Source of the DNA: Marinobacter mobilis
GTDB taxonomy: Bacteria > Pseudomonadota > Gammaproteobacteria > Pseudomonadales > Oleiphilaceae
Direction: 5' to 3'
DNA: 64,000 bases
NCBI RefSeq assembly: GCF_900106945.1
Contig: NZ_FNNE01000001.1
Coordinates: forward strand, 186,001 to 250,000
Position 1 is the first letter of the stretch, and each line of letters begins with the position of its first letter. Shown here in pieces: positions 26,030 to 34,250 of this stretch. The position numbers and the translations under genes were made by a program. The notes below the pieces were generated by a model, which saw nothing but the letters and a program-made list of their open reading frames with translations, had not been told where the DNA came from and did no database searches.

Positions 26030-27154
26030 TCAGACCGCAAGCTTCAGGGGGGGAACGTCCTGATGGAGGAACCAGCGCTCGGTGACCACCTTGCGGGTGA
26101 ACCAGTGGGAACGCATCAGGGTTCCGGCCAGTGGATTACGCACCCAGTGGGGCATCTGCCAACCCTCGTGCCGGTTCAGGGCGCGGGCGCCGAAGCGCTC
26201 GCCAATCGCTTCGCCGTAGGTCTTCAATGAGCTGGCCGAGTAGTCACGGGCCTGCTGAATAACCTGGGCTGCCAGTAATGCCGATTCCACGGAAGGGCGG
26301 ATGCCTTCTCCACTCTGGGTATAAGCCAGACCGGCGGCATCACCGATCAGTAGCACACCGTCGTCCAGCAGGGGACGCTCGGCATGATTGTAAAGCAGGT
26401 AGGCATGGCCCTTGAAACGGCCTGGCAGATCTGAAGGTATCCGGCCGGAAGCCTGCATGTTGCTGACAAAGTCCTGCAGGTGGTCGCTGAGCTTGTGATT
26501 GTCCTCGCGTCCGAGGCCGATGTTGAGGAAGTTGCCTTTGCGGAAAACCCAGGCATAGCCCTTGAGGTCGTCGCAAAACCACAGCTCCGGGGTGTCCCCG
26601 CGGGCCTGGCAGCGAATGGCCTGTTCCGGTGTCATTTCGAATTCCACTTCCTTGGCCGCCACCACGGTTTCATGGCCACCGGGACCGTCCCCCAGCAGCT
26701 TGGCGACCGGGCAAAAGTGCCCGCCTGCGCCGACCAGTAGCGGGGCTTCCCAGGTGTCATTGATGATCCACTGGCCGCCCTGGCGTTCGATGCTGCGAAC
26801 AGGGCTGGCCAGGGCCTTGTCTGCATCGGCCCGGTCGAGCAGGAAATCGTCGAACTCATAGCGGCGAATGCCGTAGCTGACCACCTCACCATGGTCGTTT
26901 TCCACCGCCGGGTGGCCCATCATGCCGATGCGAAAGCGACGGATGGGCTGAAGGGTGTGAGCCTGGCCATACTTCAGCGGGTCGATCTGGAGACTGTCCA
27001 TCACCGCCGGGGTTACCCAGCCAGCACAGGTCTTGTCCCTGGGGAACGCCTGCTTGTCGATCAGCAGGATACGTTTGCCGCTGTCTCTCAGGGCCCAGGC
27101 CAGGGTAGATCCGGCCGGCCCGCCGCCCACAATAATCAGGTCGTAGTTGTCCAT
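26030..27154 (-). CDS. FAD-dependent oxidoreductase of the geranylgeranyl reductase type
   Basis: A 374 aa flavoprotein. The N-terminal Rossmann motif is DLIIVGGGPAGSTLAWAL, followed by the ribose-binding acid in LLIDKQ, and the second FAD motif is VLLIGDAAGLAYTQSGEGIRPSVESA, typical of the geranylgeranyl reductase/digeranylgeranyl-glycerophospholipid reductase group. The ATG at 27154 gives the normal N-terminus. It begins one base after the stop of the fatty-acyl methyltransferase gene upstream, so the products probably act on the same lipid; reduction or oxidation of a lipid chain is an inference. It could also be a less specific monooxygenase-like flavoprotein. Confidence 0.85.
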   Translation of the reverse strand: MDNYDLIIVGGGPAGSTLAWALRDSGKRILLIDKQAFPRDKTCAGWVTPAVMDSLQIDPLKYGQAHTLQPIRRFRIGMMGHPAVENDHGEVVSYGIRRYEFDDFLLDRADADKALASPVRSIERQGGQWIINDTWEAPLLVGAGGHFCPVAKLLGDGPGGHETVVAAKEVEFEMTPEQAIRCQARGDTPELWFCDDLKGYAWVFRKGNFLNIGLGREDNHKLSDHLQDFVSNMQASGRIPSDLPGRFKGHAYLLYNHAERPLLDDGVLLIGDAAGLAYTQSGEGIRPSVESALLAAQVIQQARDYSASSLKTYGEAIGERFGARALNRHEGWQMPHWVRNPLAGTLMRSHWFTRKVVTERWFLHQDVPPLKLAV

Positions 27155-27155
27155 C

Positions 27156-28475
27156 TCAGTAATCCTCCGGCGCTGCCGGTGACTGGTAGATGTCGCAGCG
27201 GCTCTGCGGCAGCTGGTGGTTATCGGCGTGGGTAAACAACACCTGGAACAATTGCAGCGAACCCACGTCAAAGGCGGCAATGGAGCCCGCCAGATACAGG
27301 CGCCAGGCTCGGGTGAAGCGTTCGTCATACATGGCGCTGATATCGACGCGATGCTGCTCGAAGCGTTCAAGCCAATGCGTCAGGGTCTGGGCGTAATGCA
27401 GGCGCAGGTTTTCCACATCCAGCACCGAGAAGTGGCCGGACTCGCAGATGGACAGGAACTCGCCGATGCTCGGCGGGTAGGCGCCGGGAAAGATCCGTTT
27501 CTCGATCCAGGCGTTCATCAGCATGGGGCGGTTACGGCCAATGCTGTGCAACAGGGCCAGGCCATGGGGCTTGAGGCAGCGCTGGATCAGTTCCGCCAGT
27601 TGTGGATAGTGGTCCTTGCCAACGTGCTCAAGCATGCCGATGGAGACAAAGGCATCGAATTGGCCGGAAATGTTGCGATAGTCATCCTCAATGTATTCGA
27701 TGCGGTCCTCCAGCCCCTGACGGCGGGCTTCGGCGCGGGCGTAGACAATCTGTTCCCTGGAGATGTTGTAGGCCATGACCCTGACGCCATGATGGCGGGC
27801 CATGTAGCGGGCCAGCCCGCCCCAACCGCAGCCTGCCTCGACCACGGTCTGCCCCGGTCTGAGTCGCAACTTGCGGCAGACGTGTTCGAGCTTCGCCAAC
27901 TGGGCCTGTTCCAGTGTCAGGTCCGGGCGTTCGTAGTAGGCGCAGGTGTACTGCATTTCCGCCCGATCAAGCCAGAGCCTGTAGAAGTTGTTGCCCAGAT
28001 CGTAATGGTGATGGATGTTGTCCCGGGCGTCCTCCAGACTGGTTGAGCGTGGCGGGTGATTGCGCCACAAGGCCTCCAGCCACTTGGGCCAGTCTTCCCG
28101 GGCGCGATGGATCGAACGGTAGAGGTCCGCCATCAGTGCGGGCAGGTCGTTGTCTACCTCCAGGCGACCGGCGCTGTAGAGGTCGCCGAACGCCAGGTTG
28201 GGGTTGGTCACCAGTGAGAACAAGGCTTTCGGGTCTTTGACCGAGACGGTGTATTTGGGGTAGCCGGTATCCGGAGTGACCACGTCGTCGTTCCACAGCC
28301 GGAACGCGATGGGGGGGGAACCGCTCATCCGCAGCAGTTTGGTAATGAGCCAGCGCTCGTAGCTATGGGGGTCGCGATCCACCGGCTGACCGGTCTCCGC
28401 TAGCGACAGAGTATGGGCATACTCGTCGGGGTGCCTGCTCTGTGGACGGAGCTTTTTGGCGGTACTCGAACTCAT
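27156..28475 (-). CDS. Cyclopropane-fatty-acyl-phospholipid synthase-like methyltransferase
   Basis: A 439 aa SAM-dependent enzyme of the CFA/mycolic acid methyltransferase family. It has an N-terminal lipid-binding region (about 50-140), the DNIHHHYDLGNNFYRLWL motif, the SAM site VVEAGCGWGGLARYMARH (about 205) and the bicarbonate-type IFPGAYPPS region. Family members methylate unsaturated acyl chains to cyclopropane or branched forms. The start at 28475 has GGGAGGT 9 nt upstream. Its coupling to a flavoprotein suggests a product other than plain cyclopropane; see findings. Confidence 0.9.
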   Translation of the reverse strand: MSSSTAKKLRPQSRHPDEYAHTLSLAETGQPVDRDPHSYERWLITKLLRMSGSPPIAFRLWNDDVVTPDTGYPKYTVSVKDPKALFSLVTNPNLAFGDLYSAGRLEVDNDLPALMADLYRSIHRAREDWPKWLEALWRNHPPRSTSLEDARDNIHHHYDLGNNFYRLWLDRAEMQYTCAYYERPDLTLEQAQLAKLEHVCRKLRLRPGQTVVEAGCGWGGLARYMARHHGVRVMAYNISREQIVYARAEARRQGLEDRIEYIEDDYRNISGQFDAFVSIGMLEHVGKDHYPQLAELIQRCLKPHGLALLHSIGRNRPMLMNAWIEKRIFPGAYPPSIGEFLSICESGHFSVLDVENLRLHYAQTLTHWLERFEQHRVDISAMYDERFTRAWRLYLAGSIAAFDVGSLQLFQVLFTHADNHQLPQSRCDIYQSPAAPEDY

Positions 28476-28578
28476 GGGTGCTGACCTCCCTTGGGTGCTG
28501 GTCCGTTCGCAACCACGCACGCAGGTGCGGCGGGTAAGGAGTCTCGACAGCGGGCTGAGAGTCGCTAGTTCTGTGTCC

Positions 28579-28606
28579 AGTATAGAAAATGATCAGGTTT
28601 TGTCAT
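28579..28606 (-). promoter_or_regulatory. Putative sigma-70 promoter of the methyltransferase-flavoprotein operon
   Basis: On the minus strand ATGACA (28606-28601) is followed after 16 nt by TATACT (28584-28579). Start of transcription near 28571 would give a 5' leader of about 95 nt. Confidence 0.5.
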
Positions 28607-28622
28607 GTTGGCCGTAGTAAGT

Positions 28623-28652
28623 AGCAACCCCGGCGAGCTGGCCGGGGTTGCT
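28623..28652 (-). terminator. Strong hairpin after the TRAP transporter operon
   Basis: A perfect 12-bp stem (28623-28634 with 28641-28652) around a 6-nt loop, 30 nt past the dctM stop. There is no T-run, so it may act as a 3' stabiliser or a factor-dependent stop. Confidence 0.5.
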
Positions 28653-28682
28653 GGGGACGTGCGGAGGTGGTGCAGATCGGGC

Positions 28683-29993
28683 TCAGTAGCCCGAATAACC
28701 ACTTGAGGCACTCATCCCGAACCATTCCGGGAAGATAAATATCGCCAGCAGCACCAGGGCCTGCAGTACGATGAAGGGCAGTACGCCCTTGTAGATATCC
28801 ATGGTGGTGACCGACGGCGGTGACACCCCCTTGAGGTAAAACAGGCTGAATCCGAACGGTGGCGTCAGGAAGCTGGTTTGCAGGTTCATGGCGATGAGTA
28901 TCGCGAACCAGAGCATGTTGATGCCAAGGGACTCGGCAATGGGCGCCAGGATAGGCACGACGATGAAGGAAATTTCCACAAAGTCGATAAAGAACCCGAG
29001 CACCAGGATCACGACCATGGCCAGAATCAGGAAGCCCCACTTCTCGCCCGGCAGCTGCATGATCCACTCTTCCAGCAGATAATCACCACCACTGTAGCTG
29101 AAGACCATGGAGAAGGCGGTAGCACCGATCAGGATGGCAAACACCATCGCGGTCACCTTGACCGTGTCATGGGCCGCTTCCCAGATCATCTTGAAGGAGA
29201 ACTGCCGGTAGGCGATGGCCAGTACCAGCGCACCGACGCCGCCGAGGGCGGACGATTCGGTGGGAGTGGCGATCCCGGTAAAGATGGACCCGAGCACGAT
29301 GACGATCAGTGCCAGGGGCGGGATGATGGCAAACAGAGCGCTGACAATTTCCTGCTTGCGGCTCAGTCCGGAGTCATCCGGCATGGCCGGTGCGGTCTGG
29401 GGCTTGAATCGGGTCAGAACCAGAATGTAGACAATGTAGAGGCCGACCAGCACCAGCCCTGGAATCACCGCGGCCTTGAACAGGTCGCCGACCGGTAGCC
29501 CGAGCACATCGCCGAGGATGATCAGGATGATGGAAGGCGGCACGATCTGGCCCAGGGTTCCCGATGCACAGATGGTGCCGCAGCTCAGCCGCTTGTCGTA
29601 GTTGTGGGCCAGCATCACCGGTAGTGAGATCAGGCCCATGGCGACCACGCTGGCGCCGACGACGCCGGTCGAGGCCGCCAGCAGCGCACCAACCAGAATG
29701 GTGGAAATAGCCAGACCTCCGGGCAGACCACCAAACAGCCGGCCCATGGAGGTCAGCAGTTGCTCGGCCAGCTTGGTGCGTTGCAGCACCACCCCCATGA
29801 AGATGAACAGGGGAATGGCCATCATTACCGTATTCTGCATCACACTCATGATGCGGAATGGCATGAAGGCAAACAGTTCCGGGCCCTGGGAAATCAGTCC
29901 GAAGACCAGGGCAACACCGCCGAACGTAAAGGCGACGGGAAAGCCCCAGAGCAGCATGAGCAGGCAGACGCCGAACATGATAATACCGATCAT
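28683..29993 (-). CDS. dctM: TRAP transporter large permease subunit (DctM type)
   Basis: A 436 aa inner-membrane protein with about 12 helices that carries the Na+-coupled transport of the TRAP system. It starts MIGIIMFGVCLLMLL and includes GSPGTVGQ-like family text such as SCGTICASGTLGQIVPPSIILIILG around residue 140. It overlaps the small subunit gene by four bases (ATGA). Confidence 0.93.
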   Translation of the reverse strand: MIGIIMFGVCLLMLLWGFPVAFTFGGVALVFGLISQGPELFAFMPFRIMSVMQNTVMMAIPLFIFMGVVLQRTKLAEQLLTSMGRLFGGLPGGLAISTILVGALLAASTGVVGASVVAMGLISLPVMLAHNYDKRLSCGTICASGTLGQIVPPSIILIILGDVLGLPVGDLFKAAVIPGLVLVGLYIVYILVLTRFKPQTAPAMPDDSGLSRKQEIVSALFAIIPPLALIVIVLGSIFTGIATPTESSALGGVGALVLAIAYRQFSFKMIWEAAHDTVKVTAMVFAILIGATAFSMVFSYSGGDYLLEEWIMQLPGEKWGFLILAMVVILVLGFFIDFVEISFIVVPILAPIAESLGINMLWFAILIAMNLQTSFLTPPFGFSLFYLKGVSPPSVTTMDIYKGVLPFIVLQALVLLAIFIFPEWFGMSASSGYSGY

Positions 29994-30535
29994 GCCAGTC
30001 CCCCTCCGCTGTGTTCGACATCGTAGCTCTGTTCACCTTTCAGCACCCGCAGGGCGTAGGTGACCATGCCCAGGCCGCTGGTAGCGATAAACAGGGCCGA
30101 CAGTGGAATCACGGCCTTGATGATCCAGCGATAGGGCAGGCCGCCAGGGTCGCCGCTACTTTCATTCAGGTTGTAGGATTCCACCGCGAAGCTGTAACCG
30201 TAGGTGCCAATCAGGATGGCGAATGGAATGACAAATGCCGCAGCACCAATGAGGTTAACCCAGGCCTTGAAGGCGTTGCTGCGACTGGCGTAGAACACAT
30301 CGACCCGGACGTGGCCGTCGGTCTGCAGGGCGTAGGGAATGCCCAGCAGGAACACCATGGAGTAAAGGTGCCACTCCAATTCCTGCATGCCGATGGACAC
30401 GTCGTTGAAAATGTAGCGGGTGATGACGTCGTAAAACACATTGAACAGCATGAGTATCATGGCCACACAGGCCACCCAGCCGCAGGCTCTGGATATCCGG
30501 GCGAGCCCGTTATCCAGTTTCACAATCCAGCGCAT
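29990..30535 (-). CDS. dctQ: TRAP transporter small permease subunit (DctQ type)
   Basis: A 181 aa protein with four predicted membrane helices and the family motif around MQELEWHLYSMVFLLGIPYAL. It pairs with the large permease encoded just after it and follows the binding-protein gene by 105 nt, a gap that contains a hairpin. Confidence 0.92.
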   Translation of the reverse strand: MRWIVKLDNGLARISRACGWVACVAMILMLFNVFYDVITRYIFNDVSIGMQELEWHLYSMVFLLGIPYALQTDGHVRVDVFYASRSNAFKAWVNLIGAAAFVIPFAILIGTYGYSFAVESYNLNESSGDPGGLPYRWIIKAVIPLSALFIATSGLGMVTYALRVLKGEQSYDVEHSGGGLA

Positions 30536-30591
30536 GGTGTTACCTCTCGCCGGTGCAGGAGCCCGGCCTTTGTTTGAGCTTTATGAAACGA

Positions 30592-30623
30592 CAAAACCGG
30601 GGCAACTCAAGGAGCAGCCCCGG
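30592..30623 (-). terminator. Leaky terminator between dctP and dctQ
   Basis: Stem GCCCCGG/CCGGGGC (30617-30623 with 30597-30603), loop 13 nt, followed on the minus strand by TTTTG. It probably lowers permease expression relative to the binding protein, as is common in such operons. Confidence 0.6.
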
Positions 30624-30640
30624 TGTAGATGGCGCTCAGT

Positions 30641-31717
30641 TTACTCCAGCTCAGCCATGGTGTTGAGGTAGGCGCGATCAGAAATGTTGGTGTAGGCTCG
30701 GGCGTTACTCAGGTATTCCGCCTGGGAATCGACAATACGTCGGGCCAGGTCGTCACGCTCGGCGGCTTCCTGCAGGAGTTTGCTGTTGGCGTCGTACATG
30801 GCCTGGATGACGTCATCCGGGAAGGTGCGCACCTGAAGATCCGGGAAATCCGACTGGATCGACGCCCAGGCGTTGGCGTTTTCGTGCATGCTCATGATCA
30901 GCATGTCGTACGAGGCGGTCCGCATGGCAATTTGCAGGATTTGCTGAAGATCAGCCGGCAGTTTTTCCCAGCTGTCCTTGTTGATCAGGAACTGCAGTTC
31001 AGTGGCCGGTTCGTGCCAGCCGGTGTAGTAGTAATCGGCGATCTGCTGGAAACCAAGGCGCAGGTCCAGCGCCGGTCCGACCCACTCAACGGCATCAATG
31101 GTGCCACGCTCAAGTGCGGTGTACAGCTCACCCGGGGCAATGTTGGTCGGGTTGACGCCAACCTCGGCAAAGACTTCGCCGGCGAATCCGGGGATGCGCA
31201 TTTTGAGGCCCTGAAGATCGTCCAGGGAATTGATTTCCTTGTTGAACCAGCCGCCCATCTGGATGCCGGTGTTGCCGCCGGGGAAGGAGAGCATGTTGTG
31301 CGGTTCATAGACTTCCTGCATCAGGTCCATGCCATCGCCGTAATAGAACCAGGCGTACTGTTCCTGAGCGGTCATGCCGAAAGGCATGCTGGTGAAGAAC
31401 AGCGTGTTGGGCACTTTGCCTTTCCAGTAGTAGGACGCCGAATGGCCCATGTCGTACTGACCGGCTTTGACCATATCGAAAATGCCAAAGGGGGCTTTGT
31501 GACGGTTAGAGGAGTCAATTCGAATCTGCAGGCGGCCGTTGGACATTTCCTCGGCCATACGCGCCATGCTCTTGGTCGTGTCACCAAAGATCGGGAAATT
31601 GGGCCCCCAGGTTTCGGCCAGGCGCAGGGTAAAGGTTTCTTCTGCAACCGCCTGGCTGGAGGTGAAGACGGTGGCCAGGGTGAGGGTCAGGGCAGAGAAC
31701 ACAGAACGTAATTTCAT
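30641..31717 (-). CDS. dctP: TRAP transporter periplasmic solute-binding protein (DctP/TakP type)
   Basis: A 358 aa secreted binding protein: signal peptide to about residue 25 (SSQAVAEE), then a DctP fold with SMPFGMTAQEQYAWFYYG, LKMRIPGFAGEVFAEVGVNP and AVEWVGPALDLRLGF. The last motif places an acid and a Trp where TakP-like proteins bind 2-oxoacids, so a keto acid or other carboxylate is a reasonable substrate guess. The conserved arginine in KMRIPG is present for the substrate carboxylate. Confidence 0.92.
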   Translation of the reverse strand: MKLRSVFSALTLTLATVFTSSQAVAEETFTLRLAETWGPNFPIFGDTTKSMARMAEEMSNGRLQIRIDSSNRHKAPFGIFDMVKAGQYDMGHSASYYWKGKVPNTLFFTSMPFGMTAQEQYAWFYYGDGMDLMQEVYEPHNMLSFPGGNTGIQMGGWFNKEINSLDDLQGLKMRIPGFAGEVFAEVGVNPTNIAPGELYTALERGTIDAVEWVGPALDLRLGFQQIADYYYTGWHEPATELQFLINKDSWEKLPADLQQILQIAMRTASYDMLIMSMHENANAWASIQSDFPDLQVRTFPDDVIQAMYDANSKLLQEAAERDDLARRIVDSQAEYLSNARAYTNISDRAYLNTMAELE

Positions 31718-31872
31718 GGTTCATCGATCCTATGTGTCGTTATTGTGATTGTTTGATGTGACAGCAATGGGTCCGGAGCGGCTCCAGTCCCGACGTATCC
31801 GTCTAATGCGGATTCGATCTTCTATTATGGTAGATGATGCGGTCAGGGGTAGTTAGTCATAAGTCGTAGACC

Positions 31873-31892
31873 CCGGTTACCGGTACAACCGG
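31873..31892. promoter_or_regulatory. Inverted repeat in the dctP/SDR divergent region
   Basis: CCGGTT (31873-31878) and AACCGG (31887-31892) flank the palindrome ACCGGT (31879-31884). It lies 60 bp before the SDR gene, a possible operator. No other support. Confidence 0.3.
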
Positions 31893-31953
31893 AACGACGC
31901 GCGCTGAAATGAGGTAGCATGGCGGCAGCGACCTTTCTGAACAGGAGACACAG

Positions 31954-32616
31954 ATGAAAACTGTACTGATCACCGGGGCAAACCGGGGGGTGGGGTTGGC
32001 GCTGGCGAGACATTACGCGGGTGAGGGCTGGCAGGTGATTGGCGTCTGCCGGCAGGGTTCTGATGAACTGACGGAGGTGGCCGCCAGGGTGATCGAGGGC
32101 ATCGATGTTACCCGGGACGATGAGGTTGGCCGGCTGGTTGAGGCACTGGACGATACCCCGCTGGATCTGCTGATCAATAACGCCGGTCTGCTGCAGGATG
32201 AACAGCTTGGCCAGATCGACTTCGACTCCATTCGCCAGCAGATGGAAATCAACGCCTATGCACCGTTGCGGGTAACCGAGGCATTACTGGCGAATCTCAG
32301 TACCGGCAGCAAGGTGGCCAATATCACCAGCCGCATGGGGTCCATTGCCGACAACGATTCCGGCGGGCGTTATGGCTATCGCGCTTCCAAGGCGGCTCTC
32401 AACGCCTTTGGCAAATCTCTGGCGGTGGACCTGAAACCGCGAGGCATTGCGGTTATCCAGTTGCATCCCGGTTACGTCAAGACGCGGATGGTAAACTTCG
32501 GTGGTCTGATCACGCCGGACCAAGCCGCCGAAGGCTTGGCCCAGCGTATTGCTGAGCTTGACCTGGACCATTCCGGTGCCTTCTGGCACAGCAATGGCGA
32601 CACGCTGCCCTGGTAG
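31954..32616 (+). CDS. Short-chain dehydrogenase/reductase (SDR family)
   Basis: A 220 aa classical SDR: cofactor motif TGANRGVG at residues 7-14, LLINNAG, the catalytic serine in NITSRMGS and YGYRASK with the Tyr-X3-Lys pair. An acidic residue after the second strand is not clear, so cofactor preference is open. AGGAGA precedes the ATG. Substrate unknown. Confidence 0.9.
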   Translation: MKTVLITGANRGVGLALARHYAGEGWQVIGVCRQGSDELTEVAARVIEGIDVTRDDEVGRLVEALDDTPLDLLINNAGLLQDEQLGQIDFDSIRQQMEINAYAPLRVTEALLANLSTGSKVANITSRMGSIADNDSGGRYGYRASKAALNAFGKSLAVDLKPRGIAVIQLHPGYVKTRMVNFGGLITPDQAAEGLAQRIAELDLDHSGAFWHSNGDTLPW

Positions 32617-32675
32617 TGTGTCCGCCGGTCATGGGATAGGTAGGAAAGGACGGTCTTGAGAAAAAGGAGCAGGCG

Positions 32676-33086
32676 ATGAAACCACGTATGAGCATGATTA
32701 CCCTGGGGGTCGAAGACCTGGATCGCTCCATACGCTTCTACCGGGACGGGCTGGGGCTGTCTCAGCTGGAATCCCCGCCGTCGGTGGCGTTTTTTCCGCT
32801 TAATGGCACCTGGCTTGGCCTTTACGGTCGCGAGGCCCTGGCCGAGGACGCTGGGGTGCCGGCGCAGGGGCAGGGATTCCGGGCCGTGACCATTTCCCAC
32901 AATCTGGCATCGGAGGCAGCGGTCGATCAGCTGATGGCGGAAGCCGTAGCCGCCGGTGCCACCGAGGTCAAGAAGCCGCAGAAAGTGTTCTGGGGTGGCT
33001 ACTCGGGTTACTTTGCCGACCCTGACGGTCACCTCTGGGAACTGGCCCACAACCCCTTCATGTGGGTGGGGCCTGAAGACAGCTGA
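32676..33086 (+). CDS. VOC family (glyoxalase/bleomycin-resistance fold) protein
   Basis: A 136 aa vicinal-oxygen-chelate protein: LGVEDLDRSIRFYRDGLGL at the N-terminus, and a C-terminal GYFADPDGHLWELAHNP with the metal-type His and Glu. AAGGAG lies ahead of the ATG. The GH84 gene begins six bases after its stop, so the two are likely co-transcribed, though no functional link is evident. Confidence 0.88.
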   Translation: MKPRMSMITLGVEDLDRSIRFYRDGLGLSQLESPPSVAFFPLNGTWLGLYGREALAEDAGVPAQGQGFRAVTISHNLASEAAVDQLMAEAVAAGATEVKKPQKVFWGGYSGYFADPDGHLWELAHNPFMWVGPEDS

Positions 33087-33092
33087 ACAACG

Positions 33093-34172
33093 ATGGCGGA
33101 CACGATGTTACCCGAACTTGGCATTATCGAAGGCTTCTATGGGCCGCTCTGGCACTGGCATGAACGTGAACAGCTGGTGGAAGCTCTGGCCCCCCGGGGC
33201 TACCGTTTCTACCTGTACGCGCCCAAGGCGGACCGCTATCTGCGGCGCTGCTGGCAGCTGCCCCACCCGCCGGAAGAGGCGGCGAGACTGGCCAGCTTTG
33301 CGGCGTTCTGCCGCAGTCTGGGGGTGCGTTTTGGTATTGGCCTGAGCCCGTTTGAGGTCTTCAATCACTTCGATGATGCGGCCCGCTCAGCGTTGACGGA
33401 CAAGCTTGCCTTTCTTGATGGGCTCGGCATCGACGACCTGGCGATCCTGTTTGATGACATGAAAAGCGACACCCCGGACCTGGCGCGTACACAGGCGGAC
33501 ATAGTCCACTGGGTGAAGGCCCGAACCCGGGCCAGCCGCCTGTTTGTCTGCCCCAGCTACTATTCTGACGATGGTGTCCTGGACCGGGTGTTTGGCCAGC
33601 GTCCGGACAACTATCTTGAAGACCTGGGTCGGGCACTGGATCCTGGCGTGGAGGTGTTCTGGACCGGGGAGGAAGTGTGCTCCCGGGAAATCTCACCTGG
33701 GCATTTGGCGCGGGTCGCCGGGCAGCTGGAACGGCAACCGTTCCTGTGGGATAACTACCCGGTCAATGACGGCGACCGGATGTCCCGTCACCTGCACCTC
33801 CGAGCCTTCACGGGCCGGCCCGCCAGCAATGCTCACCACCTGGCCGGACATGGAATCAATCCTGCTTTGCAGCCGACCCTGACCCGGATTCCCGCGCTGA
33901 CACTGATTGAGAGTTACCGGGAGGGCGAACGTTACCAGTATGGCCAGGCGTTTCTTGACGCGGCCCGACTCACCTTGGGAGAGCCGCTGGCAGCGCAGTT
34001 GCAGCGGGATATTCTGACGCTTGAAGATGGCGGATTATCCCGATTATCCGCCGCCAGGGTTGAGCAACTCAAAGAGATCTACCGACGTTATGACCACCCT
34101 GGTGCCCAGGAAGTGCTGGGGTGGCTGTCGGGTCACTACCAGGTGACGGATGACATGGTCCAGACCCAGTAA
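33093..34172 (+). CDS. GH84 family O-GlcNAcase-like hydrolase (protein beta-N-acetylglucosaminidase domain)
   Basis: A 359 aa cytoplasmic protein (no signal peptide) formed by a single GH84 catalytic domain. The start GIIEGFYGPLW is the family hallmark, and the catalytic aspartate pair appears as LFDDMKSD at residues 121-122, as expected for substrate-assisted removal of beta-GlcNAc. The later WDNYPVNDG also matches. Bacterial GH84 enzymes are usually secreted multi-domain toxins or gut glycosidases; a bare cytoplasmic one is less usual. Substrate unknown; protein-bound or free GlcNAc is a family-based guess. Confidence 0.85.
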   Translation: MADTMLPELGIIEGFYGPLWHWHEREQLVEALAPRGYRFYLYAPKADRYLRRCWQLPHPPEEAARLASFAAFCRSLGVRFGIGLSPFEVFNHFDDAARSALTDKLAFLDGLGIDDLAILFDDMKSDTPDLARTQADIVHWVKARTRASRLFVCPSYYSDDGVLDRVFGQRPDNYLEDLGRALDPGVEVFWTGEEVCSREISPGHLARVAGQLERQPFLWDNYPVNDGDRMSRHLHLRAFTGRPASNAHHLAGHGINPALQPTLTRIPALTLIESYREGERYQYGQAFLDAARLTLGEPLAAQLQRDILTLEDGGLSRLSAARVEQLKEIYRRYDHPGAQEVLGWLSGHYQVTDDMVQTQ

Positions 34173-34250
34173 CGGGCCCTTGGATTCGGTTGGCCCTGGA
34201 GGGCGGGGCGTAGGTATGGCAGCGACCTGAAGATGCAGGAAGGACACACG

